Source: Meconema thalassinum
Taxonomy: Eukaryota; Arthropoda; Insecta; Orthoptera; Tettigoniidae
Direction: 5' to 3'
Length of the DNA stretch: 64,000 bases
NCBI GenBank assembly: GCA_946902985.2
Contig: OX336398.1
Location: 232,954,556 to 233,018,555, forward strand
The notes under the pieces were generated by a model that was given only the letters and a program-made list of their open reading frames with translations, was not told where the DNA came from and did no database searches. The position numbers were made by a program, and so were the translations under genes. Numbering within the stretch: position 1 is the stretch's first letter; every line of letters begins with the position of its first letter. Shown here in pieces: positions 43,903 through 55,320 of the stretch.

Positions 43903-44142
43903 GGACTGTCTGCGTGGCTCAGCGGTAACGTTCTCGTTTGCTGGGCCCTGGGTTGCAGGTTCGTATCCTGGCGCAGTCAGCTGGTATTTGAGGGTGCACA
44001 AATGCGAGGGAGCCATGTCAGTAGATTTACTGGCACGTTAAAGATCCCCTTCGGGCCAAAATTCTGGCACCCCGGCGTATCTAAAAGCAGCAGTAGTTAA
44101 AAGGGACGTAAAACAAATAACATTATTATTATTGTTATTATT
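43903..44142 (+). mobile_element. Complete tRNA-derived SINE with (ATT)n tail and 12-bp target duplication
   Basis: ACATAATAGACC (43891-43902) and ACATAATCGACC (44143-44154) flank it, one mismatch. A-box GCGTGGCTCAGCGGTAACG, B-box GCAGGTTCGTATCC, body with TGGCACGTTAAAGATCCCCT and CACCCCGGCGTATCTAAA, then (ATT)n. The tail type matches that of the L1A LINE, a candidate for the enzyme source. Confidence 0.9.
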
Positions 44143-44154
44143 ACATAATCGACC

Positions 44155-45325
44155 TGCCGTGGGCAACATCCAACTTTGAGTTGAGGCATGTCTTTACACG
44201 TCTGGTTGTGCATGGCTTTCACAACCCTAATTGAATTAACAAATCTTTCCATGACCCTACAGAGACGTGTGTATACAAACTATGTGGATATTTTCGATTG
44301 CTATTTGCCTGAAATAAAAGTATTAATAACCTGAACTAGCACCAGCGGCTAGAATTCAGTTACTATGTGAAATCGTTTTGTTCTTTACTTCAAATAACAT
44401 TTTCAAATAACGCACAATAGGCTGTTACAAACCCTTTAAAATAAAAAGTAAAAATTTATCGTAGTATCATCTTGCCATTCTTCAAGTTCGATGTGCATAG
44501 AATGCCAATGGTATACGGTACTAACCAATGGAGTCCCACGTAGACCAGTCGTGACATCTAGTGGAGAAGTATTGAACAATATAACCCTAACAGGGCGAGT
44601 GCATTCTAGTGGCCATAAGAAGAAACTTTTCAATAAAAACTTGAAGTTAATAAGTAGGCCGGCGTGCAGTTACCTTTTTGGCTGCTAGATGTCTCGAGCA
44701 AATCTGCTCGTGAATTATGTTTTAATTAAATATATATTTTCCACCGTAATATGCAAAATATAACGCTTAATTTTAAAACGTCTGAATCATTACAAAACAA
44801 TAAATATATAAAAATTCAAGCAAAAAAATATTAATCTGATGGGGTTTGAACCATAGGCATATGAGTGATAGGCCAACGCTTTACCACGGAGACATTTGTG
44901 GCAACGAACATCGTTCTATATAAAATGACTTACATATAACTTTTTAGCAAATATTGATTTAGACCTAACGATTTCATCAGTGGAGTACCTATTTATATAT
45001 AAAGCATTTCATACAAAGTTTATTTATTTTGTATCAGTACGCTATATTGCATGCAATACTCAAATTAGTGAAATATAAGTCAGGCACAAGATATCCGCTG
45101 CCATCTTGTCTTCTTACCGAGACGGCTCAGCTTTTTAAAATCACTTCTGCACTGTAGTATTACAAAATAAACTTTTAATTTCGAACGTGCCTCTTCCTTC
45201 AGAATAGTTAAATCGATTCTCGGCTCGATAATCGGAACTGGTGGGTCCCATGATATGGATTATAAAGTTTGCATAATTCGCACGGCCGCAATCCTGAAAT
45301 GGTACGGCGGATGACCTTGTAGTTT
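44155..45325. other. No gene; one tRNA-like relic
   Basis: At 44838-44905 the minus strand has GTGGTAAAGCGTTGGCCTAT and GGTTCAAACCCCATC, an A-box/B-box pair of a decayed SINE head. Otherwise featureless. Confidence 0.45.
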
Positions 45326-45329
45326 GGTC

Positions 45330-45697
45330 ACAAGACGCGTCCTATATGAAGGTATGTTATTACCAAATTTGGTAGAGATCGGATAATTTGGTTATTCGCT
45401 ATTTGATTTTACGTTTTGAACGTTTGAGTGGCCGCCATTCACTTTTTGGTAAAGATGGCGGCGATATAAAACATGACACTGAGGTGCCCTTTGCTTGTTC
45501 TACCTCTGTACCAAATTTCGTTCAATTCGGTTTCACCGTGTTCGAATTGATAGGGGGGGGGGGGGGACAGACATTCAGAGTACACACACTCACACACACA
45601 CACACATACACACACACAGACAGACACACAATTTTTGGCCCTGTAGTGATCTCATAAGTCTACTTTCATTTTTTGCAAAAATCGAAAGTAGGCTAAT
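45330..45697 (-). repeat. H1 element 5' part, inverted
   Basis: Minus strand: TTAGCCTACTTTCGATTTTT head, GTGTGTCTGTCTGTGTGTGT zone, C14 run, then one array unit to CTACCAAATTTGGTAATAAC. Confidence 0.8.
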
Positions 45698-45809
45698 AAT
45701 GCGTAGTAACAAGTGATGAATTGTTTTCTCAAGAAGAAGATAATGAAAAGGAAAGTCGACGCAATGAATATACAGTGTATTTAGAAAAAAAAAAGTGTCC
45801 GATATTGCA

Positions 45810-46393
45810 ACAGGGGTCAAAACGAGAAGAAATACCTATATCTCCGAAACTGTTACTGATATCACCCTGAAATGTTGTACGGTGATAACGGGTAATACTA
45901 GAAGTTCAGCTATGAGACTTCCAAAAATCTGTAAAATACAAAACGAACATGACGGCCAAGCGAAGGTAAAACATTTTAGTAGAATTTTCTTGCGATTTAA
46001 CCAACTGTGCGCAGTGAAATTTTGTTCAGTAAATGTTTATATAGATTGTTTTGCACTGCCATTAAATTTAGTTCAATTGTTCACATAACCTAAAGATGGC
46101 GGCTGTGCGCAACTTTAAAATAAAGTTTTATTTCTTGTGAATTAATCATGCGATCAAAGTGCACGTTTGAATAATGACCCCACGGAGAAATCGTCATCTA
46201 ATAGTGCCTAACTCTATGGCCTAAATATAAATATCCAGCATGGCGACCATCCATAATATTTAAACGGTTCTCAATATCTACGAATCTATTACAGCAATCG
46301 AACTGACATTTTGTATGTTGATGGAGGCAATTTACATAAGTAGGATATATGAAAATAGTCTATTTAGTTCTTCACGGCACTACTTGTTGTTGA
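45810..46393 (+). repeat. H3 element 3' half
   Basis: From ATATCTCCGAAACTGTTACT to AGTTCTTCACGGCACTACTT, with AAGATGGCGGCTGTGCG at 46093 and CAGCATGGCGACCATCC near 46236. Confidence 0.75.
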
Positions 46394-46545
46394 TTCTGTT
46401 AGAGCTTTGTGACATCCTGCACAGTTAGCCCTATGTACTCTGTGTATAGGGTTTGTCTGATAGTCTGTGTTACTGTGCTGTCTACGGTATTGTGTATATT
46501 TGTGATAATACTGTGATTGGGAAGGAGGTGGCCGTGGCCTCACTT
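46394..46545. other. Unclassified stretch
   Basis: GGGTTTGTCTGATAGTCTGT resembles the S1 tail (GTCTGATAACCCGTGTTAAT) loosely; no firm call. Confidence 0.35.
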
Positions 46546-47338
46546 TAGGAACAATTCCGGCCTTTACCTGGAGCACCTTACAAATAGAAATCACGCCCCA
46601 GGGGCTCACATCTGGTGGGAGATGGGTTGGCGAACACGGGACCCCAGCAGAGTCTGGCATTGCTTTAACTTACTTGTGGTGGTCTCCTCACTCTCACCTT
46701 TTCTTTCGGCCTCCCTTGGTCAACTCTTTTTCTCTTCCAATCCCGACGGTATTAGGGTATCCGAGGCCTTGGGTGTCTTTCTATTTCCCACCTTAGTTGG
46801 CCCTTTCCTTGTCTTTCCTAATACCCTCATTCCTCGAGGGGTCAGACCTCTTGTTTTTCTTCTCCTGATATCTCCTGTCATCTGCTCAAGGCCCTATAAG
46901 AGGCAGGGTGTGTGTAGCCCCACGACTTCTGGTGCATACTGGATAGTGCTACACCCTCAAGGGCTCACGACTGGTGAGTTCGATTTTGGTGACCCCGAGG
47001 GATTCCTGAGCTGGGTCAAGTGTTCCCCCTTTATCCATTGCCTTTGGGCTGGACGCTCTCCTCTTTCCCTTTCCTCTCTGCCTTTCATGGCTCTCCTGCC
47101 TTTCAACTCCCCCAATTCTCATTCTTCGAGCGTTGAGGGCATTTCCTTTCCTCCTGTCTTTTATTTACATTGTTCTCCTTTCTGTTTCCCATTCCCTCTT
47201 CTAGTTTGTATGAGAGTAGTTAGTTTTTGTTGTGGGTTACATTTGAACATCTTTCATTTTCACCATCACTCAAACCATTAGGAGCCGAAAAGATAGATGT
47301 TAGGCCTCTTAAAACAACTATCATCATCATCAAGTAGA
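46546..47338 (+). repeat. Family P dispersed repeat, full-looking copy
   Basis: Matches 2877-3905 on the opposite strand, with one copy of the unit that is tandem there (CAAGGCCCTATAAGAGGCAG ... CTACACCCTCAAGGGCTCAC). Ends GATGTTAGGCCTCTTAAAAC then (ATC)n at 47322-47334. The 254-codon open frame through it comes from pyrimidine-rich composition (Pro, Ser, Leu, Phe) and has no domain. Confidence 0.7.
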
Positions 47339-47384
47339 AATCAGACCAGAAATAAATTTCTTGGAAGAACTGGGAATCGTTCCT

Positions 47385-48590
47385 GGACCTCCTGGGTGAA
47401 GGCCTACTGTCGACCAAAGTATTATGTGTGCTCGAGTTTGAAGGTTGTTTGTGAAGTAACCAATAGACCTACATAAAATCCAATAACATCATCATTTTCG
47501 TCGTTCAATTTTACATTAGTTCATGTAGGTTTGGAATTTTTAATTAATAATTTAATATATTTTTATCACAGTTGGAATACAAAAAGTGCCCCTTTTTTAA
47601 GCGTGTTTCAACCATGCGTCACATTTAAAAATTATTATCTCACAAACCCGTCATCAGATCGAATCCAAATTTTAACAAAACATTGGAATGTTGTATAATT
47701 GGTTTACTAATTTTAAAATTTTGTGTGTCCAAGAAACAAAGTTGTTATCATTTTTGTAAGGTAACTTTTTCTCGGCTCGGGGTGGTTTGAAAATGTAGTT
47801 CTTGGTTGCGTTGTAATCCTTATACATCAAAAAGTTATGCTGTATGATTGTGAAATACGTAAATTAATTCACTTATTTTATATTGGTTTGTATTTGTACG
47901 GGGAATTAAAACATGGTTCACCAGTTAGCCGCTCCGGTGAAAGCTATACAGCGTTGCTAAGATGGGCTACATCACGCGTCATGGCGGGCCTCGCTCGGAA
48001 GTGATGGGTTCCATATGATCAACGCTGTACAGCATTTCCCGGAGCGGCTAGCTGATGAAGCATGTCCTAATTCCCCGTACAAATACAAACCTATATAAAA
48101 TAAGTGAATTAATTTACGTATTTCACAGTCATACAGCATAACGTTTTGATGTATAAGGATTACATTTTCCAACGACCCCAAGCCGAGAAAAAGTTACCTA
48201 ACAAAAATGATAACAACTTTGTTTCTTGAACACACAAAATGTTGAAATTAATAAACCAGTTATACAACATTCCAATGTATATTGTGTTAAAATTTGGATT
48301 CAATATGATCACGTATTTGTGAGATAATAATTCTTAAATGTGACGCATGATTGGAACGCGCTTAAAAACGGGCACGTTTTGTTTTCCAACTGCGATAAAA
48401 AATATTAAAATATAAATTAAAAATTCCAAACCTACATGAACTAACGTAAAATAGAACGATGAAGAGATGATGTTATTGGATTTGATATAGGTCTATTAGT
48501 TAATTAACAAACAACCTTCAAACTCGAGTGCACATAATATTTTGGTCGACAGTAGAATGCTAGCCACTACACCAGGCGGTAGATTTAAAA
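47385..48590. mobile_element. 1.2-kb palindrome (foldback element or inverted duplication)
   Basis: Left arm about 47385-47955 and right arm about 48010-48590 are inverted copies with small indels, around a spacer of about 60 bases. Paired landmarks: GTCGACCAAAGTATTATGTG with the reverse complement of 48530-48550, AAAAAGTTATGCTGTATGAT with the reverse complement of 48135-48155, and GTATTTGTACGGGGAATTA with TAATTCCCCGTACAAATAC. The outer ends contain GGTGTAGTGGCTAGCATTCT (right, minus strand), tRNA-like. No coding frame. Confidence 0.85.
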
Positions 48591-48599
48591 CAACCATGT

Positions 48600-49013
48600 T
48601 GTATTGCAAATGAAAACTCTTTGCTGAAACTAGGATAAGCCGACCCAAATTCTTGAGTACCCCTTAAATCACATCACTAAAATATTTGACGAATTCAATC
48701 AGACGGAAACGAAAAATCCTGGTGTTGCAAAGCCTACTCTTCAATTGATATCCGATGGAATGTAACATGAGCAACATCTGTAGATATGTGTTCCACCACG
48801 GTCTGCTCTATTTTATACTCGCTCAGACAGGTCGGGTTATAAAGCCCAAACTAACCTCCCTCGAACACACGATAATGCTGAATTTCCAATACCTTACTTT
48901 TTCACTCCGTTGAACCATTGATTGGCAATCGGGAAGCGATATCTATTCGCAACCAAGCCAGCCACAGACCCTAGCAGTTACTTTAATCTTTAAATATAAT
49001 GTTAAACCATCAT
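48600..49013. other. Unannotated stretch
   Basis: No gene or repeat recognised. Confidence 0.4.
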
Positions 49014-49124
49014 GCAAAGTAGACTCGCATATCAAAGCAGCCGTAACAGTATTTCCAATGCCCTCTACAATTTATTTTTGCTCTGGTGTCATTCGTGTGA
49101 TCATTACTGAATCTTTTCAGTCTG
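49014..49124 (+). repeat. Direct repeat, left copy (111 bp)
   Basis: GCAAAGTAGACTCGCATATC to TTTTCAGTCTG, repeated at 49644-49754 with about 9 differences. It brackets an S1 SINE exactly. Confidence 0.9.
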
Positions 49125-49643
49125 GTGGTTGGTTGGTTCCTCAGTTTAGGGGCTGCGACAACCCGGTCATGTAGCGCCGTGTACTTTGGGTGTGTGTAGA
49201 ATCGGTCTGATAACCCGTGTTAATTGTGATGGCTGTATTAGTGTGTGTTATCTGTTTTAAATGCGAGAAAGGACTGCAGACATTATATTTTTAGGTAGTT
49301 CCAACTTCTGCTACCAAACGCCCCCGTAAACGACCAACTATTTCTGAACTTGGTCACTAGATGCCACCGCAGTCAGCTCCTGGCGAAGAACGTTGGAACC
49401 TAAGAGCGTTAGTCAAATCTAACCTATAATTTAGCTTCACACAAGTGTAATTAGTGGAAGGTTCTTTATCATGCAATAAATCTATGACATGGGACCGCCG
49501 GCTTTATTTCCCCTCCGAAGGAAGGCATAGTGAAGGATTTGATCGCTCTTAAAAAATCCGAGACTTCGGCCGGGTTTGAACCCGCAACCTTGGGCATAGA
49601 AACTCAGCATGCTATCAACTACGCCACCGAAGACAGCTGACGT
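49125..49643 (-). mobile_element. Long tRNA-headed SINE, family S1
   Basis: Minus strand: TCTTCGGTGGCGTAGTTGAT (A-box), GCGGGTTCAAACCCGGCC (B-box), CCTTCGGAGGGGAAATAAAG, GTTAGATTTGACTAACGCTC, then the tail with AACAGATAACACACACTAAT and GCAGCCCCTAAACTGAGGAA. About 519 bp, collinear with 56297-56928. Confidence 0.88.
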
Positions 49644-49754
49644 GCAAAGTAGACTCGCATATCAAAGCAGCCATAACAGTATTTCCAATGCTATCTGCAA
49701 TTTCGTTTTGCTCTGGTGTTATTTATGTGATCATTACTGAGTCTTTTCAGTCTG
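49644..49754 (+). repeat. Direct repeat, right copy (111 bp)
   Basis: See the partner at 49014-49124. Confidence 0.9.
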
Positions 49755-50055
49755 TAATCATATTAGCGCCTCGTAGCGTAGTGGCTAGCACTCGTGGCTT
49801 TCATCACGGAGGCCCGGGTACGATTCCCTGCTCTGCAAAGAAATTTAATTCTGGTCTGAAGGCTGGAACGGGGTACACTCAGCCTCGTGAGGCAAAACTA
49901 ACAAGAGAAGGGTTCGAATCCTAACTCAGCCATCATAGAAGTGGTTTTCGGTGGTTTCACACGTTTACTCCAGGCGAATGCCGGGATGGTTCCTAACCTA
50001 TGGCCATGGCTGCCTCCTTCCAAATCCTCATCTGAATTACGAATGCACTCACTGA
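49755..50055 (+). mobile_element. tRNA-derived SINE with (ATC)n-like tail
   Basis: GCGCCTCGTAGCGTAGTGGC (A-box) and CCGGGTACGATTCCC (B-box) head; core CAGGCGAATGCCGGGATGGT near 49970; tail ACAATCATCATCAG. The tail type matches the L1B LINE, whose fragment follows. Confidence 0.8.
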
Positions 50056-50061
50056 CATCAC

Positions 50062-51440
50062 AATCATCATCAGTTTAACTGCCTGATGGCAGATTTCCTC
50101 TTCAGCTCATAAGATTTATCAATCTTGATGGAATCCAGCATCTGAAACCTTCTTCTATCTCTTCGGATTTCCCCTTGGACTGTCCCTTCTAACGCACTTT
50201 TCACCAAACCATCTCCTCTTAGGCAGTGTCCAATCCAATTCATTTTTATTTTCTTTATCTTCTTTATCATCATCCTTCTTGTCCTACTTTCTTCCTCATT
50301 TCTCACTTTATCCTTCCAACTTATTCTCCACAGCCACATTTCTATAGCCTCTATTCTTCTCTCGTCTTCTTTCCTAAGCGTCCAAGTTTCCGCTCCATAC
50401 ATTGCTACACTCCAAACAAAACATTTCACTAATCTCTTCCTTAGGCTTACTTTCAATGCTCCACAAAATAATTTTCTTTTCTTCCTGAAGCCCTCTTTTG
50501 CTGTTGCAATCTTTGTTTTCATCATTTCCAATGATCTTGTCGACTTCATCGTTATGCTTGAGTCAAAAGTTATGCGTTACGGAGACGGTGACGTAATGCA
50601 GCCGCGCGGGAAGCCTAAGTTAATGGGTAAAGGACGGCGAGTGCGTGACGTCATGCAGCCACGTGGGAAGCGTAAGTTAATGGTTAATGGAGTCTATTGA
50701 AAGAGTCCTGGGGAGTCGAGTGACCTGGGGCTTCGAGCGAAGCGAAAAGAATACAGGGTGACTCCTAATGAGGTGTACAAGATGCTAGATAAGAATACAG
50801 GATGACTCCTAAAGAGATATACAAGATGCCAGATAAGAATACAAGGTGACTCTTAAAGAGGTGTACAAGATGGCAGAGAAGAATTCAGGGTGACTCCTAC
50901 AGAGGTGTACAAGATATCACACAAGAATACAGGGTGACTTATAAAGAGATATACAAGATGCCAGATCAGGATACAGGGTGCCTCCTAAAGAGGTATGCAG
51001 GATGTCAGAGCAAAATACAGGGTGACACTTAACGAGGTGTACAGTATGTTAGATTCAATTCAAATACAGGGTGACCCTTAAAGAGGTTTGCAAGATATCA
51101 GATTCGAATAATGGGTGACCCTTAAAGAGTTGTAAAATATGTCAGACTCAAATACAGGGTGACCCTTAAAGAGGTGAAGCGCGGGAAGCCTAAGTTAATG
51201 GGTAATGGAGTCTGTTGGAGTAGTCCTGTGACTTCGAGCGAAGTGAGAAGCCCTCCTTAGCCTTTCTGTGTAGCATTTGTAGCAAGCGTCATTTGAAATG
51301 ATATAACTTCTAGTCTTTTAGACTGACCATCATTTTTTTATTTCTTTAGTGCATATCATTTCTTGTGTAGGTATTTAAAACTATCTACTTGTTCAATTTC
51401 ATCTTCTAATTGTATTGTAATTGTTTCACCTTTTCCCCCT
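50062..51440 (-). pseudogene. LINE L1B fragment split by a minisatellite-bearing insertion
   Basis: Minus frame 50549-50070: MKSTRSLEMMKTKIATAKEG, FVWSVAMYGAETWTLRKEDE, RRIEAIEMWLWRISWKDKVR and MNWIGHCLRGDGLVKSALEG, the end of RT and the post-RT region. On the other side of the insertion, near 51440-51370, the minus strand reads GKGETITIQLEDEIEQVDSF then KYL, the block just upstream. So about 0.8 kb (roughly 50566-51340) was inserted in it. Confidence 0.78.
50750..51175. repeat. Minisatellite, about ten units of 44 bp
   Basis: Unit of the form AATACAGGGTGACTCCTAAA then GAGGTGTACAAGATGCCAGA. Units 1-6 are 44 bp, unit 7 has five extra bases. Arrayed between direct repeats (GCGGGAAGCCTAAGTTAATG near 50609 and 51181; CTTCGAGCGAAG near 50732 and 51232). 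Confidence 0.9.
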
Positions 51441-52449
51441 ATGCCCATACATAACACACGTTATCATACAAATACAACACACACCCAAGTATACGATGAT
51501 ACATGACCACGATGTCGCAAAGCTCCTACAATCGAGGGATTATTACTAGACAGACAGTATAAAAGCTTAGCATGGCTACTGTAGTAATCTGGAGTTGCGA
51601 ATAAATGTATTTTTGCACGTTTTATCCATAAATAATTTACTGCCCCATCTTGCTCTCAATACCTCTGCCCCATTGCTTGCTCACGCTAGATTTAACCAGG
51701 GCTGACAATTGCTTAGCATGGAATTATAAGAGAGAGATTAAACTCACAGCGGAGGTGTACAATGTGACCTGAATATTAAACACAAGTGCGAGTGAAGTGA
51801 TTTAGTAAAGCAAGGAGAAATAGATTATTACTCTGACAACTTTGCGTCACCCACCAAGCGGAACATGGCATGGTGACCACGGGACCTTACCCGAGTCTAT
51901 TGTCAATGATTGATTCAGGGACTTTCTGAGATCGTGTCATTTATTTATCTATTCTTCTTGTCTGGTTTCGGCCAACTATGCACCAAGCCATTTCAAATGG
52001 AAGAAGACGAATTCTATGGTGCTAAAAACTAGAAATAAATATTTTCAGTCCTCCATAAAAATTACCTTTCATTCCGGAAATTTTCAACTCACAAGTCTGA
52101 ATTTTCTTTAAATATATTATATTTTAAATTTGCCACACGGAAATTTTCGTAAAAATGCTTTAAAAATAAAATGAAATAAAATAAATATCATGATAAATCA
52201 AAACATTCAATTTCAAAAATTCTGTGGGAGGTGAGAACCTAAACGAACATCCCCGAAAAAATTCAATTGTACAGGGTATGGGTGTATTTCCACTTAATCG
52301 TTTCTGAGAAAAATGTAAACGAAAAGTTGATGATTAACATTTTGTAGCCCCTTAAAATACCAATCACTACCTCCAGAAGTGGGTTTTTGTTAAATAACAT
52401 TGCTCAGTTCTCAAGGAACGGACAGCTTGGAGCGTGGTTTGGTTTGAAT
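51441..52449. other. Unannotated stretch
   Basis: No gene. CCCCTTAAAATACCAATCAC near 52352 loosely matches CCCCTTAAAGCAAGAATCAC near 42196, a possible small repeat. Confidence 0.4.
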
Positions 52450-52912
52450 TGCAAGGAACAGCAAACATTCTTATTCTTCTTATTTCCTCGGTTTTGCCCA
52501 TCTATGGATAGCGTAAAATAGACCATTGCATTCACTGTCTCTTATTCCCTTTATCCTTTCTTGCCTTCCAGTAGTTCTTCATTACTTCACTTTGTCTCCT
52601 TCTTCTCTCTTCCGTCCAGATGTTAACCCGCTTCTTCGTTTCCTTCTCCTGGAAACCCTTGAACGTTTTGATCATATTTCTGAAAATGGGTCTGTCCTGA
52701 ATAATATCTATTGTTACTTTCTTCTCTTCCATATCCCTTTTTATACTTTGTACCCATTCATTACCATTCTTGCTTTTGTATACAAGTTTGAAAATTTGTT
52801 TTGTGAGTCTGGTGTTATTCATCCTCATTACGTGTCTAAAGAATTTAACCCTCCTTTTCCTGATCGTGTCGTAGATTTTTCCAATTTCTGTATTTTTGTA
52901 GAGGTCGTCATT
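52450..52912 (-). pseudogene. LINE L1A 3' fragment
   Basis: Minus frame 52828-52532: MRMNNTRLTKQIFKLVYKSK, DRPIFRNMIKTFKGFQEKET, IWTEERRRRQSEVMKNYWKA. An H1 element follows at once. Confidence 0.8.
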
Positions 52913-53835
52913 TTTATCCTACTTTTGATTTTTGCAAAAAATTAAAGTAGACTTATGAGATCAACACAGGGTGAAAAATTGTGTGTCTTTGTGTGTGTGT
53001 GTGATTGTGTGTATACTCTGAATGTCTGCCCCCCCCCCTATCAATTCGAACACGGTGAAACCGAAATGAACAAAATTTGGTACACAGGTAGAACAAGCAA
53101 AGGGCACCTCAGTGTCATGTTTTATATCGCCGCTATCTTTACGGAAACGTAATGGTGGTCACCCAAATGTTCAAAGCTTAAATCAAATTACGGCTAACCT
53201 AATCATCCGATCTCTACCAAATTTTGCAACAACATATATTAAATGGCGAGCGTCTTTTGACTAAACTAAAAGGTCATCAGCCCAATAGTTTGGAGATGGC
53301 GGCCATGTATGTGTGCACATCGATTCCTCCCATCAATTCAAATATGGTGAAACGGAATAGAACGAAAATAGGTACAAAGGTAGCACTAGCGAAGGGCACA
53401 TCAGTTTCATCTTTTATATCGCCATCATCTAGACGAAAACGTAATGGCGGCCACCCAAAAGTTAAAAGCTTAAATCAAATTACGACCAACCTAATCATCT
53501 GAGCATTATCGATTTTTACGTATGAAAAATCTTTTGACCAAACTATAAGGTCAACGGCCCAATAATTTCCGGATGGCGGTTATGTATGTGTGCAAATCGA
53601 TTCACCATATCAATTTAAACACGGTAAAACCGAATTTAATGAAATTTTGTACAGAGGTAGCAGTAGCAAAGGGCACTTCATATTCATGTTTAATATCCGT
53701 ATAGCACGTTGTATTTCAACAAGCTACTACAACCAACATTCAATTATACTCCTTGAAAAGGACAAAGAGTTATAACAATACCCATGCATTTAGGAGAAAG
53801 CAGGCTCTATGTTCTTTACTGAACATCTTGTTTCT
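52913..53835 (+). mobile_element. HINE/DINE-1-like element, family H1, short copy
   Basis: Head ATCCTACTTTTGATTTTTGC, C9 run, units starting near 53038, 53333 and 53607, and the same 3' end as 34948-37098 (GCACGTTGTATTTCAACAAG to GAACATCTTG). Three units here against seven there. Confidence 0.75.
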
Positions 53836-53858
53836 GTATCTGAACTCTCGTCAGTAAA

Positions 53859-53861
<3 letters not shown>

Positions 53862-53926
<65 letters not shown>
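53862..53926. repeat. (ATT)n microsatellite, likely LINE tail
   Basis: About 21 pure ATT units, directly next to a minus-strand LINE 3' end. Confidence 0.85.
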
Positions 53927-53929
<3 letters not shown>

Positions 53930-54530
53930 CGTTTCGGCGTACTTTGGAGCACGTCATTCCAACTGTTTCCTTTTAGCTTTAAAATTAGCTCAGTATTCCT
54001 TCATTCGTAGACGGTGTCATTTCTTTCTCACTTTTTTCCACGCCTTTCTAGTTTTCAGCGTCGGCTTAGGTTGGAAGATCCGATGTTCCAGGAATTTTCT
54101 CTTAAGCTGACTATGCTCCTGGATATCTTCTCATGAGATCAAAATCTCGTGCAGAGCTTTCTGTATGTCACTGAACCAGGCAGGCTCCCTTTGTTTTCTT
54201 CTCTTGGAGGAAAGTGAAAATGACATCATTCGGATCACGTGACCATAAAACGTAAACCATGTTTTCCGCACCGCGTCAGTAATTTTCCCCACATCTGGTT
54301 ATAACTTCTTGTTATGCGATCTTCTAAACTCACCATTCTCTTTAACCGGACCTAAGATTTTCCTCAAAATCTTCCTTTCATTGGTTTCTAATATCTCCAT
54401 CATCCCTTCATTGTTCACGGCGACACATATAAAGCTTCTGGCCGGATGACAGTGCAGTAATGTAGATCTTTTGTCATAGACATGTTTTGTAAAATGACGG
54501 ACCAATTCAATTTTATAGATGCGTAACGTA
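53927..54530 (-). pseudogene. LINE L1A-related 3' fragment
   Basis: Minus frame 54505-54299 contains ETNERKILRKILGPVKENGE, matching KQERKILRKIHGAVFRNGIW in the copy at 11281-12579; the rest is decayed. Its (AAT)n tail is at 53862. Confidence 0.7.
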
Positions 54531-54664
54531 AAGGCTCTGTTAGTTAGTTAGTCATTGTTGTTTTAAGGCGCAGAACTACGAAGGCATCTGCCCCTTGTTG
54601 GACATGTTAGTATTTATATATTTATTTATTTCTTCTTAATGTTTTCTTTCTTTCTTCCTTTCAT

Positions 54665-54709
<45 letters not shown>
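54531..54709. repeat. LINE-tail-like scrap and (TTTC)n microsatellite
   Basis: TTGTTTTAAGGCGCAGAACT at 54550 resembles the P-family/LINE 3' end; (TTTC)n at about 54640-54708 abuts the next LINE fragment and may be its tail. Confidence 0.55.
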
Positions 54710-55320
54710 GTTTTGCCCATTTAGGGAGCGCGTTTGAACTTGTTGACTCGGGTTGATGGAGCTTTCCTCTTCTTCTCCTCCCAAAATCTCCTCATGAAAT
54801 AACTATGTTCTTACGTTCTTCCGTCCATTTTCTTCCAGTCGTCATTTTAGCTTTTGCGGCGAAGGAGTAATTTGTAACTAGAGTTCCAAAGGCCTTGCGA
54901 TTCATGATGATATCTTCTGTGATGTTTTTATTCTTTTAAGTCCTGATTTCTTCTAATCAACTGGTTTTGATCTTCTTTGAATTTATTATTATTATTTATT
55001 ATTATATCAAGGAGATTTTTTGCATATGTGGTGTTGTCCATTCTGCAGATGTGACCATATAATTTCAATCGTCTTTTACGCACGGTATCAGTGAACTTAT
55101 TGATTACCGTGTACAAGTCTGTGGTATTCCATTTAATCCATATACCATTAACATAAACGGGGCCATATATTTTCCTGTGAATTTTACTTTCTTGGTCTTC
55201 GATTCCACCAATTTGAGAGTGGCCTCCTATATAGTTTCGGAGGCGTACAATGCTTCTGGAAGAACATCTGTCTGATAGTGCCGTAGTTTCGAATTTCATG
55301 ACATCACTCTTTTACTTTAG
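54710..55320 (-). pseudogene. LINE L1A-related 3' fragment
   Basis: Minus frame 55299-54928: DQESKIHRKIYGPVYVNGIW, RKRRLKLYGHICRMDNTTYA. The L1A signatures are clear; the frame stops at 54928. Confidence 0.78.

Noticed and set aside
46517..47281. 254-codon plus-strand open frame
   Set aside because: Lies in the P-family repeat; rich in Pro, Ser, Leu and Phe from pyrimidine-rich DNA; not kept open in the sister copies and no domain seen.
52526..52945. 139-codon plus frame
   Set aside because: Antisense of the L1A LINE fragment.
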